Assembly: GCA_045863555.1 (NCBI GenBank)
Contig: BTUU01000009.1
Span: 1 to 64,000, forward strand
Origin: JACRLV01 sp045863555
Lineage (GTDB): Bacteria; Planctomycetota; Phycisphaerae; UBA1845; Fen-1342
Direction: 5' to 3'
Length of the DNA stretch: 64,000 nucleotides
Part shown: in pieces, positions 33,922 through 42,160 of the stretch
Layout: the number at the start of each line of letters is the position of its first letter
How positions within the stretch are numbered: the stretch's first letter is position 1
Translations under genes and position numbers: made by a program
The notes under the pieces: generated by a model
Told to the model about the DNA's origin: nothing
Seen by the model: the letters and a program-made list of their open reading frames with translations, nothing else
Databases searched by the model: none

Positions 33922-36327
33922 ATGTCCACGGCGCCCCACGTCCGATCATCTCTCCCGATCCAGACGACGCCCGATCCTGCGGAAAAGACGCTTTCAAGCG
34001 CGCCGCCGCGGCCGCGGCGCGTCGCGGCGATTGGGCTGGCGGCGGCCGCGATGGTTCTTCTCGGCGGTTCGTCGGCGCGGGCGGGGGATGAGCGGCCGCG
34101 GCGGGCGGGGGCGGTGATGTACCGCGTGAATCCGGCGGCGGGCTTCGGAGAGATGTTGGATGCGGCCGTCGTGATGACGCGGGTGAAGATGACCAAGGAG
34201 ACGACGCTCGCGGCGATGGGCGTGGATGTCGGCGTGGCGGAGCTGGAGGGGATGTCGGAGGAGGAGTTGTGCGCGGAGCTGGTGCGAACGGGAGCGGCGC
34301 TGTGGGCCGAGCCGGATTACCTGCTGCCGCTCGCGACGACGCCGAATGATCCGTTCTACGGGAACCAGTGGCAGCATACGCGGATCAACTCGCCGGCCGC
34401 GTGGGACATCACGACGGGGTCGAGCAGCGTGCTGGTGGCGGTGTGCGACACGGGGGTGCAGGGGAACCATCCGGATCTGGCGGCGAATCTTCAACTGCCG
34501 GGCTACAACTCGGTGGACGGCTCGACGGATACGGAACCGATCAACCAGCACGGGACGTTCTGCGCGGGGTGCATCTCGGCCGTGGGGAACAACGGCACGG
34601 GCGTGGCGGGCGTCGCGTGGAACGTGAAGATCCTGCCGGTGAAGATCTCGAATATCTCCAGCGGCAGCGCGTATCTCACGGACATGGCCGAGGGCGTGCA
34701 GTGGGCGGCGGACAATGGCGCGAAGGTCATCAATCTCAGCTACGCGGGGTTTGAAAATGCGTCGATCGACGCGGCGGCGACGTATGCGCGGTCGCAGGGG
34801 GCGCTGCTGCTGATGGCGGCGGGGAATGACGGGGCGAACCTGACGGGGCAGCCGGACTGGTCGTCGTTCCTGCTGGTGGGGTCGACGGATTCGAGCGATG
34901 CGCGGTCGACGTTTTCGAATTACGGGACGCCGATCGACCTCGTCGCGCCGGGGACGAGCGTCGTCTCGACGACGATGGGCAGCTCGTACGCGAGCGGGAG
35001 CGGGACGTCGTACGCGACACCGATCGCCGTGGGCGTGGCGGCACTGATGCTGAGTGCGAATTCGAACCTGACGGTTTCGCAGCTTGAGACGCGGCTGATG
35101 AGTTCATGCGATGACATCGGGCCGGCGGGGGATGACTCGTTTTTTGGGCGCGGGCGGGTGAATGCGTATAACGCGGTCGTCTCGGCAACGCAGGGGTCTC
35201 AGTACGCGGCCGAGATGTCTTCTCCGACGGATGGGGCAACGCTAAGCGGGGCGGCGCAGACGTTTACGTGGGTCGCGGGCGGCGGGGCGAGCCAATACTG
35301 GCTGAGCGTCGGCAGCGGCGTGGGGCTGGGGAATTATCACAACGCGACGGCGGGGCTGGGGCTCTCGGCGGCCGTGTCGAACCTGCCGGTGGACGGGTCG
35401 ACGGTGTACGTGCGGCTGTCGAGCCTGATTGCGGGGGCCTGGCAGTACAACGACTACACGTACACGGCATATACGAGCGGCAGCGCGCGGGCGGTGATGA
35501 CGTCTCCGAGCGACGGGGCGACGCTGACGTCGGCTTCGCAGGCGTTTGCGTGGTCGGCCGGGGATGGTGCGAGCCAGTACTGGCTGAGCCTCGGGAGCTA
35601 CGCGGGAGGAGCGAATTACGTCTCGGCGAACATGGGGCTGGCGCTGGCGGCGAACGTGACGAACCTGCCGACGGACGGGAGCACGCTCTACGTGCGGCTG
35701 TGGACGCGCACGGGCGTGAACTGGCTGTACAACGACTATACGTACACGCTGCATACGGCGGCGACGACGCCGGCGGCGATGACTTCGCCCGCGGACGGGG
35801 CGACGCTGAGCGGGGCGTCGCAGACGTTTCAATGGAGCGCGGGATCGGGGGCGCTGCAATACTGGCTGATGGTGGGCGGCTACGCGGGCGGAGGGAATTA
35901 TCTCAACGCGAACATGGGGCTGAATCAGACGGCGGGCGTGTCGGGGCTGCCTGTTGATGGCAGCACGATCTACGTGCGGCTGTGGACGCGGATCGCGGCG
36001 ACGTGGCACTACAACGACTACACCTACACCGCTCACACGGGCACATTGACGCCGGCCGCGATGACGTCGCCGACGAATGGGTCGACGCTGGCGGGGGCGA
36101 GCGTGACGTTTCAATGGTCGGGGCAGCCGGAAGCGCAGCAGTACTGGCTGGACATCGGGGCCGCGCCGGGGTTGCGGACGTATTTTTCAGGAAGCGCGGG
36201 ATTGAGCACGTCGCGGACGGTTTCGACGCTGCCGACGAACGGGTCGACGGTGCATGTGCGGCTGCACACGCGGTACGGGATGACGTGGGTGCATAACGAT
36301 TATGCGTATACGGCGGCGGGGCCGTAA
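33922..36327 (+). CDS. secreted subtilisin-like (S8) serine protease with four C-terminal repeats
   Basis: An 801-residue exported protease. It has a Tat- or Sec-like signal around 33-54 (basic residues then AAIGLAAAAMVLLGG), a propeptide-like stretch (60-140) and an S8 catalytic domain with Asp176 (VAVCDTGVQ), His210 (NQHGTFCAG), oxyanion Asn302 (AAGNDG) and Ser363 (GTSYATP). Four tandem repeats follow, each opening with 'M[TS]SP.[DN]G.TL' and ending 'YNDYTYTA'. ATG 33922 is chosen because AGGAG stands 6 bases upstream. The repeats probably bind a surface or polymer; this is inference. Confidence 0.92.
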   Translation: MSTAPHVRSSLPIQTTPDPAEKTLSSAPPRPRRVAAIGLAAAAMVLLGGSSARAGDERPRRAGAVMYRVNPAAGFGEMLDAAVVMTRVKMTKETTLAAMGVDVGVAELEGMSEEELCAELVRTGAALWAEPDYLLPLATTPNDPFYGNQWQHTRINSPAAWDITTGSSSVLVAVCDTGVQGNHPDLAANLQLPGYNSVDGSTDTEPINQHGTFCAGCISAVGNNGTGVAGVAWNVKILPVKISNISSGSAYLTDMAEGVQWAADNGAKVINLSYAGFENASIDAAATYARSQGALLLMAAGNDGANLTGQPDWSSFLLVGSTDSSDARSTFSNYGTPIDLVAPGTSVVSTTMGSSYASGSGTSYATPIAVGVAALMLSANSNLTVSQLETRLMSSCDDIGPAGDDSFFGRGRVNAYNAVVSATQGSQYAAEMSSPTDGATLSGAAQTFTWVAGGGASQYWLSVGSGVGLGNYHNATAGLGLSAAVSNLPVDGSTVYVRLSSLIAGAWQYNDYTYTAYTSGSARAVMTSPSDGATLTSASQAFAWSAGDGASQYWLSLGSYAGGANYVSANMGLALAANVTNLPTDGSTLYVRLWTRTGVNWLYNDYTYTLHTAATTPAAMTSPADGATLSGASQTFQWSAGSGALQYWLMVGGYAGGGNYLNANMGLNQTAGVSGLPVDGSTIYVRLWTRIAATWHYNDYTYTAHTGTLTPAAMTSPTNGSTLAGASVTFQWSGQPEAQQYWLDIGAAPGLRTYFSGSAGLSTSRTVSTLPTNGSTVHVRLHTRYGMTWVHNDYAYTAAGP
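35215..36327 (+). repeat. four tandem protein repeats with an exact 282-base period
   Basis: Repeat starts fall at 35215, 35497, 35779 and 36061, each 282 bases (94 residues) apart; the last unit is truncated by the stop codon. Conserved marks are 'SP.DGATL', 'QYWL..G', 'LP.DGST.YVRL' and 'YNDYTYT'. The equal length without indels points to recent duplication or strong length constraint. Confidence 0.85.
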
Positions 36328-36330
36328 GAA

Positions 36331-36586
36331 AGTGCACAGTGCAGAGTGCACAGGGCACAGAACAGAGAGCAGAGACGGCCGAGTCGTTTCAAGGCGAGCC
36401 GCGATGCGGGCGGGCACTCCCCCGAAGCCCAGAGCCAAGAGCACTGCCTCCCAAAGCCTCGGCCCATGAAGCCCGGGTCCTCCCGCCGGAACGCGGACGG
36501 CGAACTCCGCGCCTCACACTCTGAAGCCCGAGCACTACCGCACTGTGCACTGCACACTGTGCACTGTGCACTATGCACTGTGCACT
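36331..36586. repeat. inverted repeat made of heptamer arrays
   Basis: The 23 bases at 36331-36353 are the reverse complement of 36564-36586 with one mismatch. The arms flank about 210 bases without a gene, between the protease and kynureninase genes. Each arm is itself part of a 7-base array. Confidence 0.65.
36332..36373. repeat. six heptamers (GTGCACA-type)
   Basis: GTGCACA, GTGCAGA, GTGCACA, GGGCACA, GAACAGA, GAGCAGA run in a 7-base period directly after the protease gene; the array decays from 5' to 3'. Confidence 0.65.
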
Positions 36587-36587
36587 G
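36541..36587. repeat. heptamer array (CACTGTG-type)
   Basis: CACTGTG, CACTGCA, CACTGTG, CACTGTG, CACTATG, CACTGTG in a 7-base period, in reverse-complement relation to the array at 36332. It ends about 40 bases before the kynureninase start. Confidence 0.65.
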
Positions 36588-36627
36588 ACCCCTCTCCGTG
36601 TACATTCCACGCACACGGAGGCCGGTG

Positions 36628-37905
36628 ATGTACGCGTTTGAGGCGTCTGAGGCGTGGGCGGTTGCGCGGGATCGCGCGTTTCCTTCGCAGCGGGAGCTGT
36701 TTCATGTCCCGCGGCGCGAGAACGGCGAGGAGTTCATCTACTTCTGCGGGAATTCGCTGGGCCTTCAGCCGAAGGCGGCCGGGGAGTATGTCCGCGAGGA
36801 GCTGGAGGACTGGGCGCGGCTGGGCGTGGAGGGGCATTTTCATGCGCGGCGGCCGTGGTATCCGTATCACGAGCGGCTGCGCGAGGCTGGGGCGCGGCTG
36901 GTGGGGGCCTTGCCGCACGAAGTCGTGTACATGAACGGGCTGACCGTCAATCTGCACCTGATGATGGTTTCGTTGTACCGGCCGACGCGCGAACGGTTCA
37001 AGATCGTGATCGAAGACTGTGCGTTTCCCAGCGACATGTACGCGGTGCGGTCGCAGCTTCGCTGGCATGGGTTCGACCCGGATGATGGCCTGATCGTGCT
37101 GCGGCCGCGGGAGGGCGAGCAGACGCTGCGGACGGAGGATATTGAGCAGGTGCTGGCGCGGGAGGGGCGGTCGATCGCGCTAGTGCTGCTGGCGGGGGTG
37201 AATTACTTCACGGGGCAGGTGTTTGATATTCCGCGGATCACGGCGGCGGGGCAGGCGCGAGGGTGCGTAGTTGGGTGGGACCTGGCGCATGCGGCGGGGA
37301 ATATCGAGCTGCGGCTGCATGAGTGGAACGTCGATTTCGCGGCTTGGTGCAACTACAAGTACCTGAACAGCGGGCCGGGGGCGGTGGCGGGGTGCTTCCT
37401 GCATGAGCGGCATGCGCGGGATACGACGCTGCCGCGGTTTGGGGGGTGGTGGGGGAATGATCCGGCCACGCGGTTTCGGATGCACCTGGAGCCGGAGTTT
37501 CGGCCGGTGGAGTCGGTGGATGCGTGGCAACTGAGCAATCCGCCGATTTTGGCGCTGGCGCCGGTGCTGGCGTCGCTGGAGATTTTTGACCGGGTGGGGA
37601 TGGCGGCGGTTCGCGCCCGATCGCGGGAATTGACGGGATTTCTCCAGTTTCTGCTGGATCGGATGCCGAGCGAGCGGTACTCGGTGATCACGCCGCGGGA
37701 CGCGCGGGGGGCTCAGGTGTCGATCCAGGCGCATGAGCGGCCGCGGGAGCTGTATGAGCGGCTGGAGGCGGCGGGCGTGGTGTGCGATTTTCGGGAGCCG
37801 AACGTGATCCGGGTTGCGCCGGCTGCACTGTACAACACGTTTCAGGAGGTTTGGCGGTTTGGGGAGGTGCTGGCGGGGGAGCAAGGGGACAAGGGGACAA
37901 AGTAA
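36628..37905 (+). CDS. kynU: kynureninase
   Basis: A 425-residue PLP enzyme (EC 3.7.1.3) that splits kynurenine to anthranilate and alanine, or the 3-hydroxy form. Visible features are the opening 'FYFCGNSLGLQPK'-type motif ('IYFCGNSLGLQPKAAGEYVR'), 'GHFHARRPWYPYHERL', the aspartate strand 'GCVVGWDLAHAAGN' and the Schiff-base lysine in 'WCNYKYLNSGPGAVAG'. The ATG at 36628 follows GGAGG; a GTG at 36598 is in frame but lacks one. No other kyn genes are adjacent. The C-terminal residues EQGDKGTK are encoded by an octamer repeat. Confidence 0.93.
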   Translation: MYAFEASEAWAVARDRAFPSQRELFHVPRRENGEEFIYFCGNSLGLQPKAAGEYVREELEDWARLGVEGHFHARRPWYPYHERLREAGARLVGALPHEVVYMNGLTVNLHLMMVSLYRPTRERFKIVIEDCAFPSDMYAVRSQLRWHGFDPDDGLIVLRPREGEQTLRTEDIEQVLAREGRSIALVLLAGVNYFTGQVFDIPRITAAGQARGCVVGWDLAHAAGNIELRLHEWNVDFAAWCNYKYLNSGPGAVAGCFLHERHARDTTLPRFGGWWGNDPATRFRMHLEPEFRPVESVDAWQLSNPPILALAPVLASLEIFDRVGMAAVRARSRELTGFLQFLLDRMPSERYSVITPRDARGAQVSIQAHERPRELYERLEAAGVVCDFREPNVIRVAPAALYNTFQEVWRFGEVLAGEQGDKGTK

Positions 37906-37914
37906 CAAAGGGGC
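37883..37914. repeat. octamer array running through the kynU stop codon
   Basis: AAGGGGAC, AAGGGGAC, AAAGTAAC, AAAGGGGC in an 8-base period. The stop codon TAA of kynU lies within the third unit, so the repeat supplies the protein's last residues. Confidence 0.6.
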
Positions 37915-37930
37915 AAGCGGCGCGGGAGGG

Positions 37931-37965
37931 GTGAAAGGTGAAAAGTGACAAGTGAAAGGTGAAAA
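37931..37965. repeat. five heptamers (GTGAAAG/GTGAAAA)
   Basis: GTGAAAG, GTGAAAA, GTGACAA, GTGAAAG, GTGAAAA in a 7-base period, just after the kynU octamer array. Confidence 0.65.
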
Positions 37966-38006
37966 GACTGCGGGGGTGGGTGGTTTCGTCGCGCGGGGGT
38001 AGGTGA

Positions 38007-38786
38007 GTGGCTGGGAGCGACCTGGGCACTGCTGGGCTGCCCGAGTCGGCGATTTGCCGGGCGTGTCGGTATTCGCTGCGCGGGCTGGGGGATCGGGGGA
38101 AGTGTCCGGAGTGCGGGTCGGGTTTTGATGCGGCGGATCCGGCGAGTTTTCGCGTGCCGAGACGGCCGTGGTGGGTGCCGTGGGTTCGACCACCGACTGC
38201 AGGAATGTGCGTTTTGGCGATCGCGGCGACGGCGTTGCACCTGGCGGGGAGCTTTGAGCCCGGCGGACTGCTGAGCCTGCTTTCCCGATTCGCAATCTTT
38301 GCGGTGATTATTGCTTGCTTTTCGAACTGGGTTCTGGCGCTTGTGGTCGTCGATTATTCAATCCGGCTCGTTGCGAAACTGGTCGCACCGCGTGATGCTC
38401 CAGCGCCGCCGGTGTCAAGGAGGGCATGGCTTGTCTTGCCTGTCTGCGTGCTGCTCTGGGGCATTGAGGCGTTTACGCACTGGCCGCTTCGACTCCGTTT
38501 CGTGCTGGCACAATCGGAATTCGAACGGGAAGCGCATGGGCTGCTTCGCAAGACGCCCGTCGGGGGCGGGGACATTCAGCGCGTCGAATTGAATCGACGG
38601 GTCGGCTCGTTTCATGTGCAGTTTGCCTATGTCGACCTGGTGCGTGGGACGGTCGACTTTCGAATCGCAAATTGGATCGTCATTGCGGGGCTTCAGTACG
38701 ATCCCAGCGAATCGAGGGATTACTGGCAGAGCACATGTCAACTCGACGATGACTGGCATGCGTATTCATATCTGTATGACAAGTAG
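38007..38786 (+). CDS. zinc-ribbon plus multi-pass membrane protein
   Basis: A 259-residue protein with an N-terminal zinc ribbon (ICRACRYSLRGL then KCPECGSGF, two CxxC pairs), three membrane segments (about 66-84, 90-118, 143-160) and a soluble C-terminal domain of about 95 residues rich in aromatic and acidic residues. I do not recognise the C-terminal part. The ribbon-plus-membrane layout recurs in this window at 49252. The start is a GTG at 38007 and no strong ribosome-binding site is visible. Confidence 0.7.
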   Translation: MAGSDLGTAGLPESAICRACRYSLRGLGDRGKCPECGSGFDAADPASFRVPRRPWWVPWVRPPTAGMCVLAIAATALHLAGSFEPGGLLSLLSRFAIFAVIIACFSNWVLALVVVDYSIRLVAKLVAPRDAPAPPVSRRAWLVLPVCVLLWGIEAFTHWPLRLRFVLAQSEFEREAHGLLRKTPVGGGDIQRVELNRRVGSFHVQFAYVDLVRGTVDFRIANWIVIAGLQYDPSESRDYWQSTCQLDDDWHAYSYLYDK

Positions 38787-39158
38787 CGTGATCGCGTAGG
38801 TCAGCGACGATTGATCGGCCGGGGCATCGGTTCTGGGGCGCGGTTCGGCGAAGTGAGATCGCTTCGAATTCGGAGGGCGTCGCAGGGGTACGAGAGACAC
38901 CGGCCGGCGATGCGGACGGGTTTTCGGGGAGCGCCGGAGCGGTGCTGGAAGAAACCGGCCGTTGGCCGGATCCACACTACCACTCGCGGCGGCCCGTCGT
39001 ACGGTCACGCATCGATCTACCCACACCGGCAGAATTAGGTTTGACGCGCTGCACACAAGGTGTGTACGCTTGTCCCGTAGGTGCGGCGGGTGCCGATTCC
39101 GGTACGTTTCCGCCGCTCATCTCGATCGTGATCCGATTTTCGGCTTCGGAGCCTTGCG
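38787..39158. other. 372-base gap ahead of the FHA/T6SS genes
   Basis: No gene is supported. The only signal I see is the candidate promoter at 39041-39070. The rest is GC-rich sequence without hairpins ending in a T run. Confidence 0.5.
39041..39070 (+). promoter_or_regulatory. candidate sigma-70 promoter for the FHA/T6SS genes
   Basis: TTGACG (39041-39046), 18-base spacer, TACGCT (39065-39070). It lies about 90 bases before the FHA gene and is the best-looking promoter in this gap. Confidence 0.45.
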
Positions 39159-41579
39159 ATGGCCGAGTCCGCCGGAACCGCGGCTTCCCGCGAAATGCAG
39201 TGCGAGAATCCTCGCTGCGGCCGGCGTTTTGTCGCGCCGGCGCGGCTGGTGGGGATGCTCGTCCGCTGTCCGCACTGCGACGCCGAGACGCGCGTGCCGG
39301 GGGCGATCGACAAGCCCGTTCTCAAGAGCGCCGAACGATTTTGCCGCGTGCAGATCGTCAAGGGACCCGCGTTCCTGCACCACGAGTACGCGCTCGACCC
39401 GAAACACAGTTACACGTTTGGGAAGTCGGACACGTGCGAGATTCAGATACCCGGGCCGACCGTCTCGCGGCATCATGCGGCGCTGCACCGGGTGAACGGC
39501 GCCTGGATCATCGAGGATCTGAACTCGTCGAACGGCACGCATGTGAACCGGCGGCGGATCGTTCAGCAGGAGTTGCATGATGGAGATCAGATCCGCATCG
39601 GCGAGTACGTCATCGCGTTCCTGACGCCGCGGAAGGCCGCTTTGGCCGAGGGGCCGCTGGCCGAGGCGCTTCCGGTCCGGACGGACGCCGAACCGCTGAA
39701 ACTCGAAGAGCCCGCATTAACGCCCGCGCCGCTGCCGGCCGCGACGGTTGCGCTGCCGGAGACCATTCATTTTGAGCAGCGCAAGGAGGTACAGGAGACG
39801 TACGCCCGGGCGGCCAGAGAGGCCCGGACGCGCGCGATCGTCTGGGCCGCGGCGGTGGTCGTGGGAACGTGCGGCGTATTTTGGGCGATGGGCTGGCTGA
39901 AACCCTCGACCGCGACTCGTCCGCAGCCGGCCGGGCGGCGCACGACGCCGATGCAGGCGGCGATGCCGCCGGAGTTCATCGAGGTCGTGCGGACGAAGCG
40001 ATTCGGCGAGGCCCGCTTGGCCGTGCAGCGCGTCGTAGCGACCGGCGATGGTGAACTTGCGGGTCGGATGACAGCGCTGCTGGACAACGCGATCTCGCAG
40101 GAGAACGCCGAGCTGCTGACCAGCGCCCGGGATGCGATGCGGGCCGGAGACTGGAAGACGGTTGAGGCGGTTCTTGGCCGTGCGTCGGCCGGGGAGTTCG
40201 AGCGGTTTGCGCAGGATTGGCGGTATGTTCGCGAGCGTGCGGAGGAGAAGCGACTGGAGGCGCTGCTCATCGACATCGGGGAGCGCGGCACGTACGAGAA
40301 GCTCTTCACGCTTACGGAGGAACAGCGTCAGCGGCTGGCGGCGAGTGCGTCGCTGGCGCAGAAACAGGCGGAACTCCTGGGCGAGGCTCGCTGCGGGCTG
40401 CTGGTCGAACTTGAACCGGCGGTTGCGGGCGCTGCGCTGCTTATCGATGGCGAGGTCAAGGGCGAACTCGGGAAACCGATCTGGAAACTCGTTCGAGGAA
40501 AGACCGCGGTCGCGATTCGCGCGGCCGGACACCGGGTCGCTCCGGTGACTGTCGATCTCGAGCCGGGGGAAATTCGGCGGGTGACAATGAAGACCGCGAT
40601 AAACGCGCCGAATGCGCTCTGGACCCTGCACCTCGTGCGGCTGTCGGGGCGCCCGGTCGCGGTCTGGGCGGCGGCGCGGTGCCTGGCTGAGACGCCGGGT
40701 GCGGGCGTCGAGTTCAAACGGAGCGATCTGCTGGGGCTCGAAAGTGCGGCGCGGCGGTCGGTCGACGTTCGGCCGCCGCGGGTGGCGACGCTGACGCTGA
40801 AGGGGGGCGACAAGATTGTCGGGCAGTACTGGACGGCGCCGAAAGTGGTGTCGCTGCGGCAACTGCCCGGCGGGCAGACGCGGACGATCCCGGCGGAGGA
40901 TGTGGTGGCGACGGAGGATTTTCCGGCGGCTCGGGCGGCGAGGATGCTGGGAGAGTATTTCTTTCGCGAGAGGCGGGCGGCTGATGGGCCGCTGGCGACG
41001 CTGGCCGCGCTGGGCGAGCTGTCGATCCAGTTCGGCGCGAGTGCGGAAGCGGGGCGGGAGCTGGAGCCGTACATCCGCGACTGCGTGGAGGAACTTGGCG
41101 GCGTCTGTGCGGGGTGTGCGGGCGCGGGGCGTCAGCGATGCTCCGAGTGCGGGGGCAAGGGCGAGTTGAAGGGGCAGATCACCTGTGACGCGTGCAAGGG
41201 CACGCGGGAGGTGAACTGTTTCAAGTGTCGAGGCGGGGGGACAGCGGCGTGCGTTCGGTGCGGCGGCGATGGAAAACTGGCTCGCGATGTCCAGCGGAAC
41301 GGCTGGGTCGTGAAGGAGTACGTTCGGTGCGATTCGTGCGCGGGGTCGGGACGGCAGCCGTGTGCGGACTGCCCGAACGCCTCAGGCAGGATCATCTGTC
41401 GGCGGTGCAAGGGGACCGGCCAGATCAGCGGCTCGGATACGTGCAGCAGTTGTGACGGATCGCGCTGGGTGGAGTGCCGGGGGTGCGAGGGTGAGCGGAC
41501 GCGCGAGTCGATGCGCTCCGCGGATCGCGATGAGGCGGAGGAGAGCGCGAAGGGGCTGATGTCGGGTGACGGAAGATAG
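39159..41579 (+). CDS. FHA-domain membrane protein with DnaJ-like zinc fingers (T6SS-linked)
   Basis: An 806-residue protein. It has an N-terminal zinc ribbon (MQCENPRCGRRF ... RCPHC, about 13-43), an FHA domain (about 62-150; 'YTFGKSDTCEIQIPGPTVSR', 'EDLNSSNGTHVNRRRI') that binds phosphothreonine, a membrane segment (about 230-247), a long helical extracytoplasmic region, and a C-terminal cluster of CxxCxGxG-type motifs (about 650-780; CAGCAGAGRQRC, CSECGGKG, CDACKG, CRRCKGTG) like the DnaJ zinc centre. T6SS loci often encode FHA proteins (TagH/Fha) for post-translational control; the zinc-finger addition is unusual. It is followed by tssE. Confidence 0.85.
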   Translation: MAESAGTAASREMQCENPRCGRRFVAPARLVGMLVRCPHCDAETRVPGAIDKPVLKSAERFCRVQIVKGPAFLHHEYALDPKHSYTFGKSDTCEIQIPGPTVSRHHAALHRVNGAWIIEDLNSSNGTHVNRRRIVQQELHDGDQIRIGEYVIAFLTPRKAALAEGPLAEALPVRTDAEPLKLEEPALTPAPLPAATVALPETIHFEQRKEVQETYARAAREARTRAIVWAAAVVVGTCGVFWAMGWLKPSTATRPQPAGRRTTPMQAAMPPEFIEVVRTKRFGEARLAVQRVVATGDGELAGRMTALLDNAISQENAELLTSARDAMRAGDWKTVEAVLGRASAGEFERFAQDWRYVRERAEEKRLEALLIDIGERGTYEKLFTLTEEQRQRLAASASLAQKQAELLGEARCGLLVELEPAVAGAALLIDGEVKGELGKPIWKLVRGKTAVAIRAAGHRVAPVTVDLEPGEIRRVTMKTAINAPNALWTLHLVRLSGRPVAVWAAARCLAETPGAGVEFKRSDLLGLESAARRSVDVRPPRVATLTLKGGDKIVGQYWTAPKVVSLRQLPGGQTRTIPAEDVVATEDFPAARAARMLGEYFFRERRAADGPLATLAALGELSIQFGASAEAGRELEPYIRDCVEELGGVCAGCAGAGRQRCSECGGKGELKGQITCDACKGTREVNCFKCRGGGTAACVRCGGDGKLARDVQRNGWVVKEYVRCDSCAGSGRQPCADCPNASGRIICRRCKGTGQISGSDTCSSCDGSRWVECRGCEGERTRESMRSADRDEAEESAKGLMSGDGR

Positions 41580-41665
41580 ATCGCCGGCCGGGCAAATCCG
41601 GCTGAGGCCGATCCGGGATTGCTGAAGCCGATCCCATCTCGTATCGCGAAGATCGGGAGTGTGAT

Positions 41666-41695
41666 TTGCCGATCGGACAGCGGGGGGGATACACT
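41666..41695 (+). promoter_or_regulatory. candidate promoter for tssE-tssF-tssG
   Basis: TTGCCG (41666-41671), 18-base spacer, TACACT (41690-41695). The start point would be near 41702, which fits translation from the TTG at 41727 and argues against an earlier in-frame GTG at 41661. Confidence 0.4.
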
Positions 41696-41726
41696 TCGCC
41701 CGCTTGTCTGTTCGCGAGGCCGGGAT

Positions 41727-42140
41727 TTGAGCATCAATCGGACGCTGCTGGAGCGGATTCGCAACCCCGACCCGTCGGGGCAGCGGCGGCTGCACGTTTC
41801 GACCACGGAAGTGCGGGATTCGATCCTGCTCAATCTTCAGAACGTGCTGAATACAGCGCAGGGGAATTGCCTGACGGATGACCGGTACGGGCTGCCGCAC
41901 CTGAGCGCGATCCGGAGCGCGATGCCGGGGTCGATCGCGGCGTATGAGGCCTCGATCCGGGGGACGATCACGCGGAACGAGCCGCGGCTGTCGAGCGTGC
42001 GGGTGAAGCACACGCCGATGGACGACCGGCACATGGAGCTGCGGTTCGAGATCTCGGGGCTGGTCGTGGATGAGGACGGGAAAACGCAGATCCGGTTTGA
42101 GACGTATGCGGATGAGGAGGGGCGGCTGAAGCTGCGGTAA
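41727..42140 (+). CDS. tssE: type VI secretion baseplate protein TssE
   Basis: A 137-residue gp25-like baseplate wedge protein. The start reads 'LSINRTLLERIRNPDPSG', the family opening, followed by 'ILLNLQNVLNTAQGNCLTDD' and 'YGLPHLSAIR', then a beta-rich end with 'MELRFEISGLVV'. TssE joins TssF and TssG in the wedge that nucleates the sheath. The TTG at 41727 is the chosen start, since family homology begins there. It lies 20 bases before tssF. Confidence 0.85.
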   Translation: MSINRTLLERIRNPDPSGQRRLHVSTTEVRDSILLNLQNVLNTAQGNCLTDDRYGLPHLSAIRSAMPGSIAAYEASIRGTITRNEPRLSSVRVKHTPMDDRHMELRFEISGLVVDEDGKTQIRFETYADEEGRLKLR

Positions 42141-42160
42141 CGCGGGCATCGCCCAACAGC

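Noticed and set aside
38942..39580. A plus-strand frame overlapping the start of the FHA gene
   Set aside because: It overlaps the zinc-ribbon and FHA coding region in another frame and shows no domain or ribosome-binding site.
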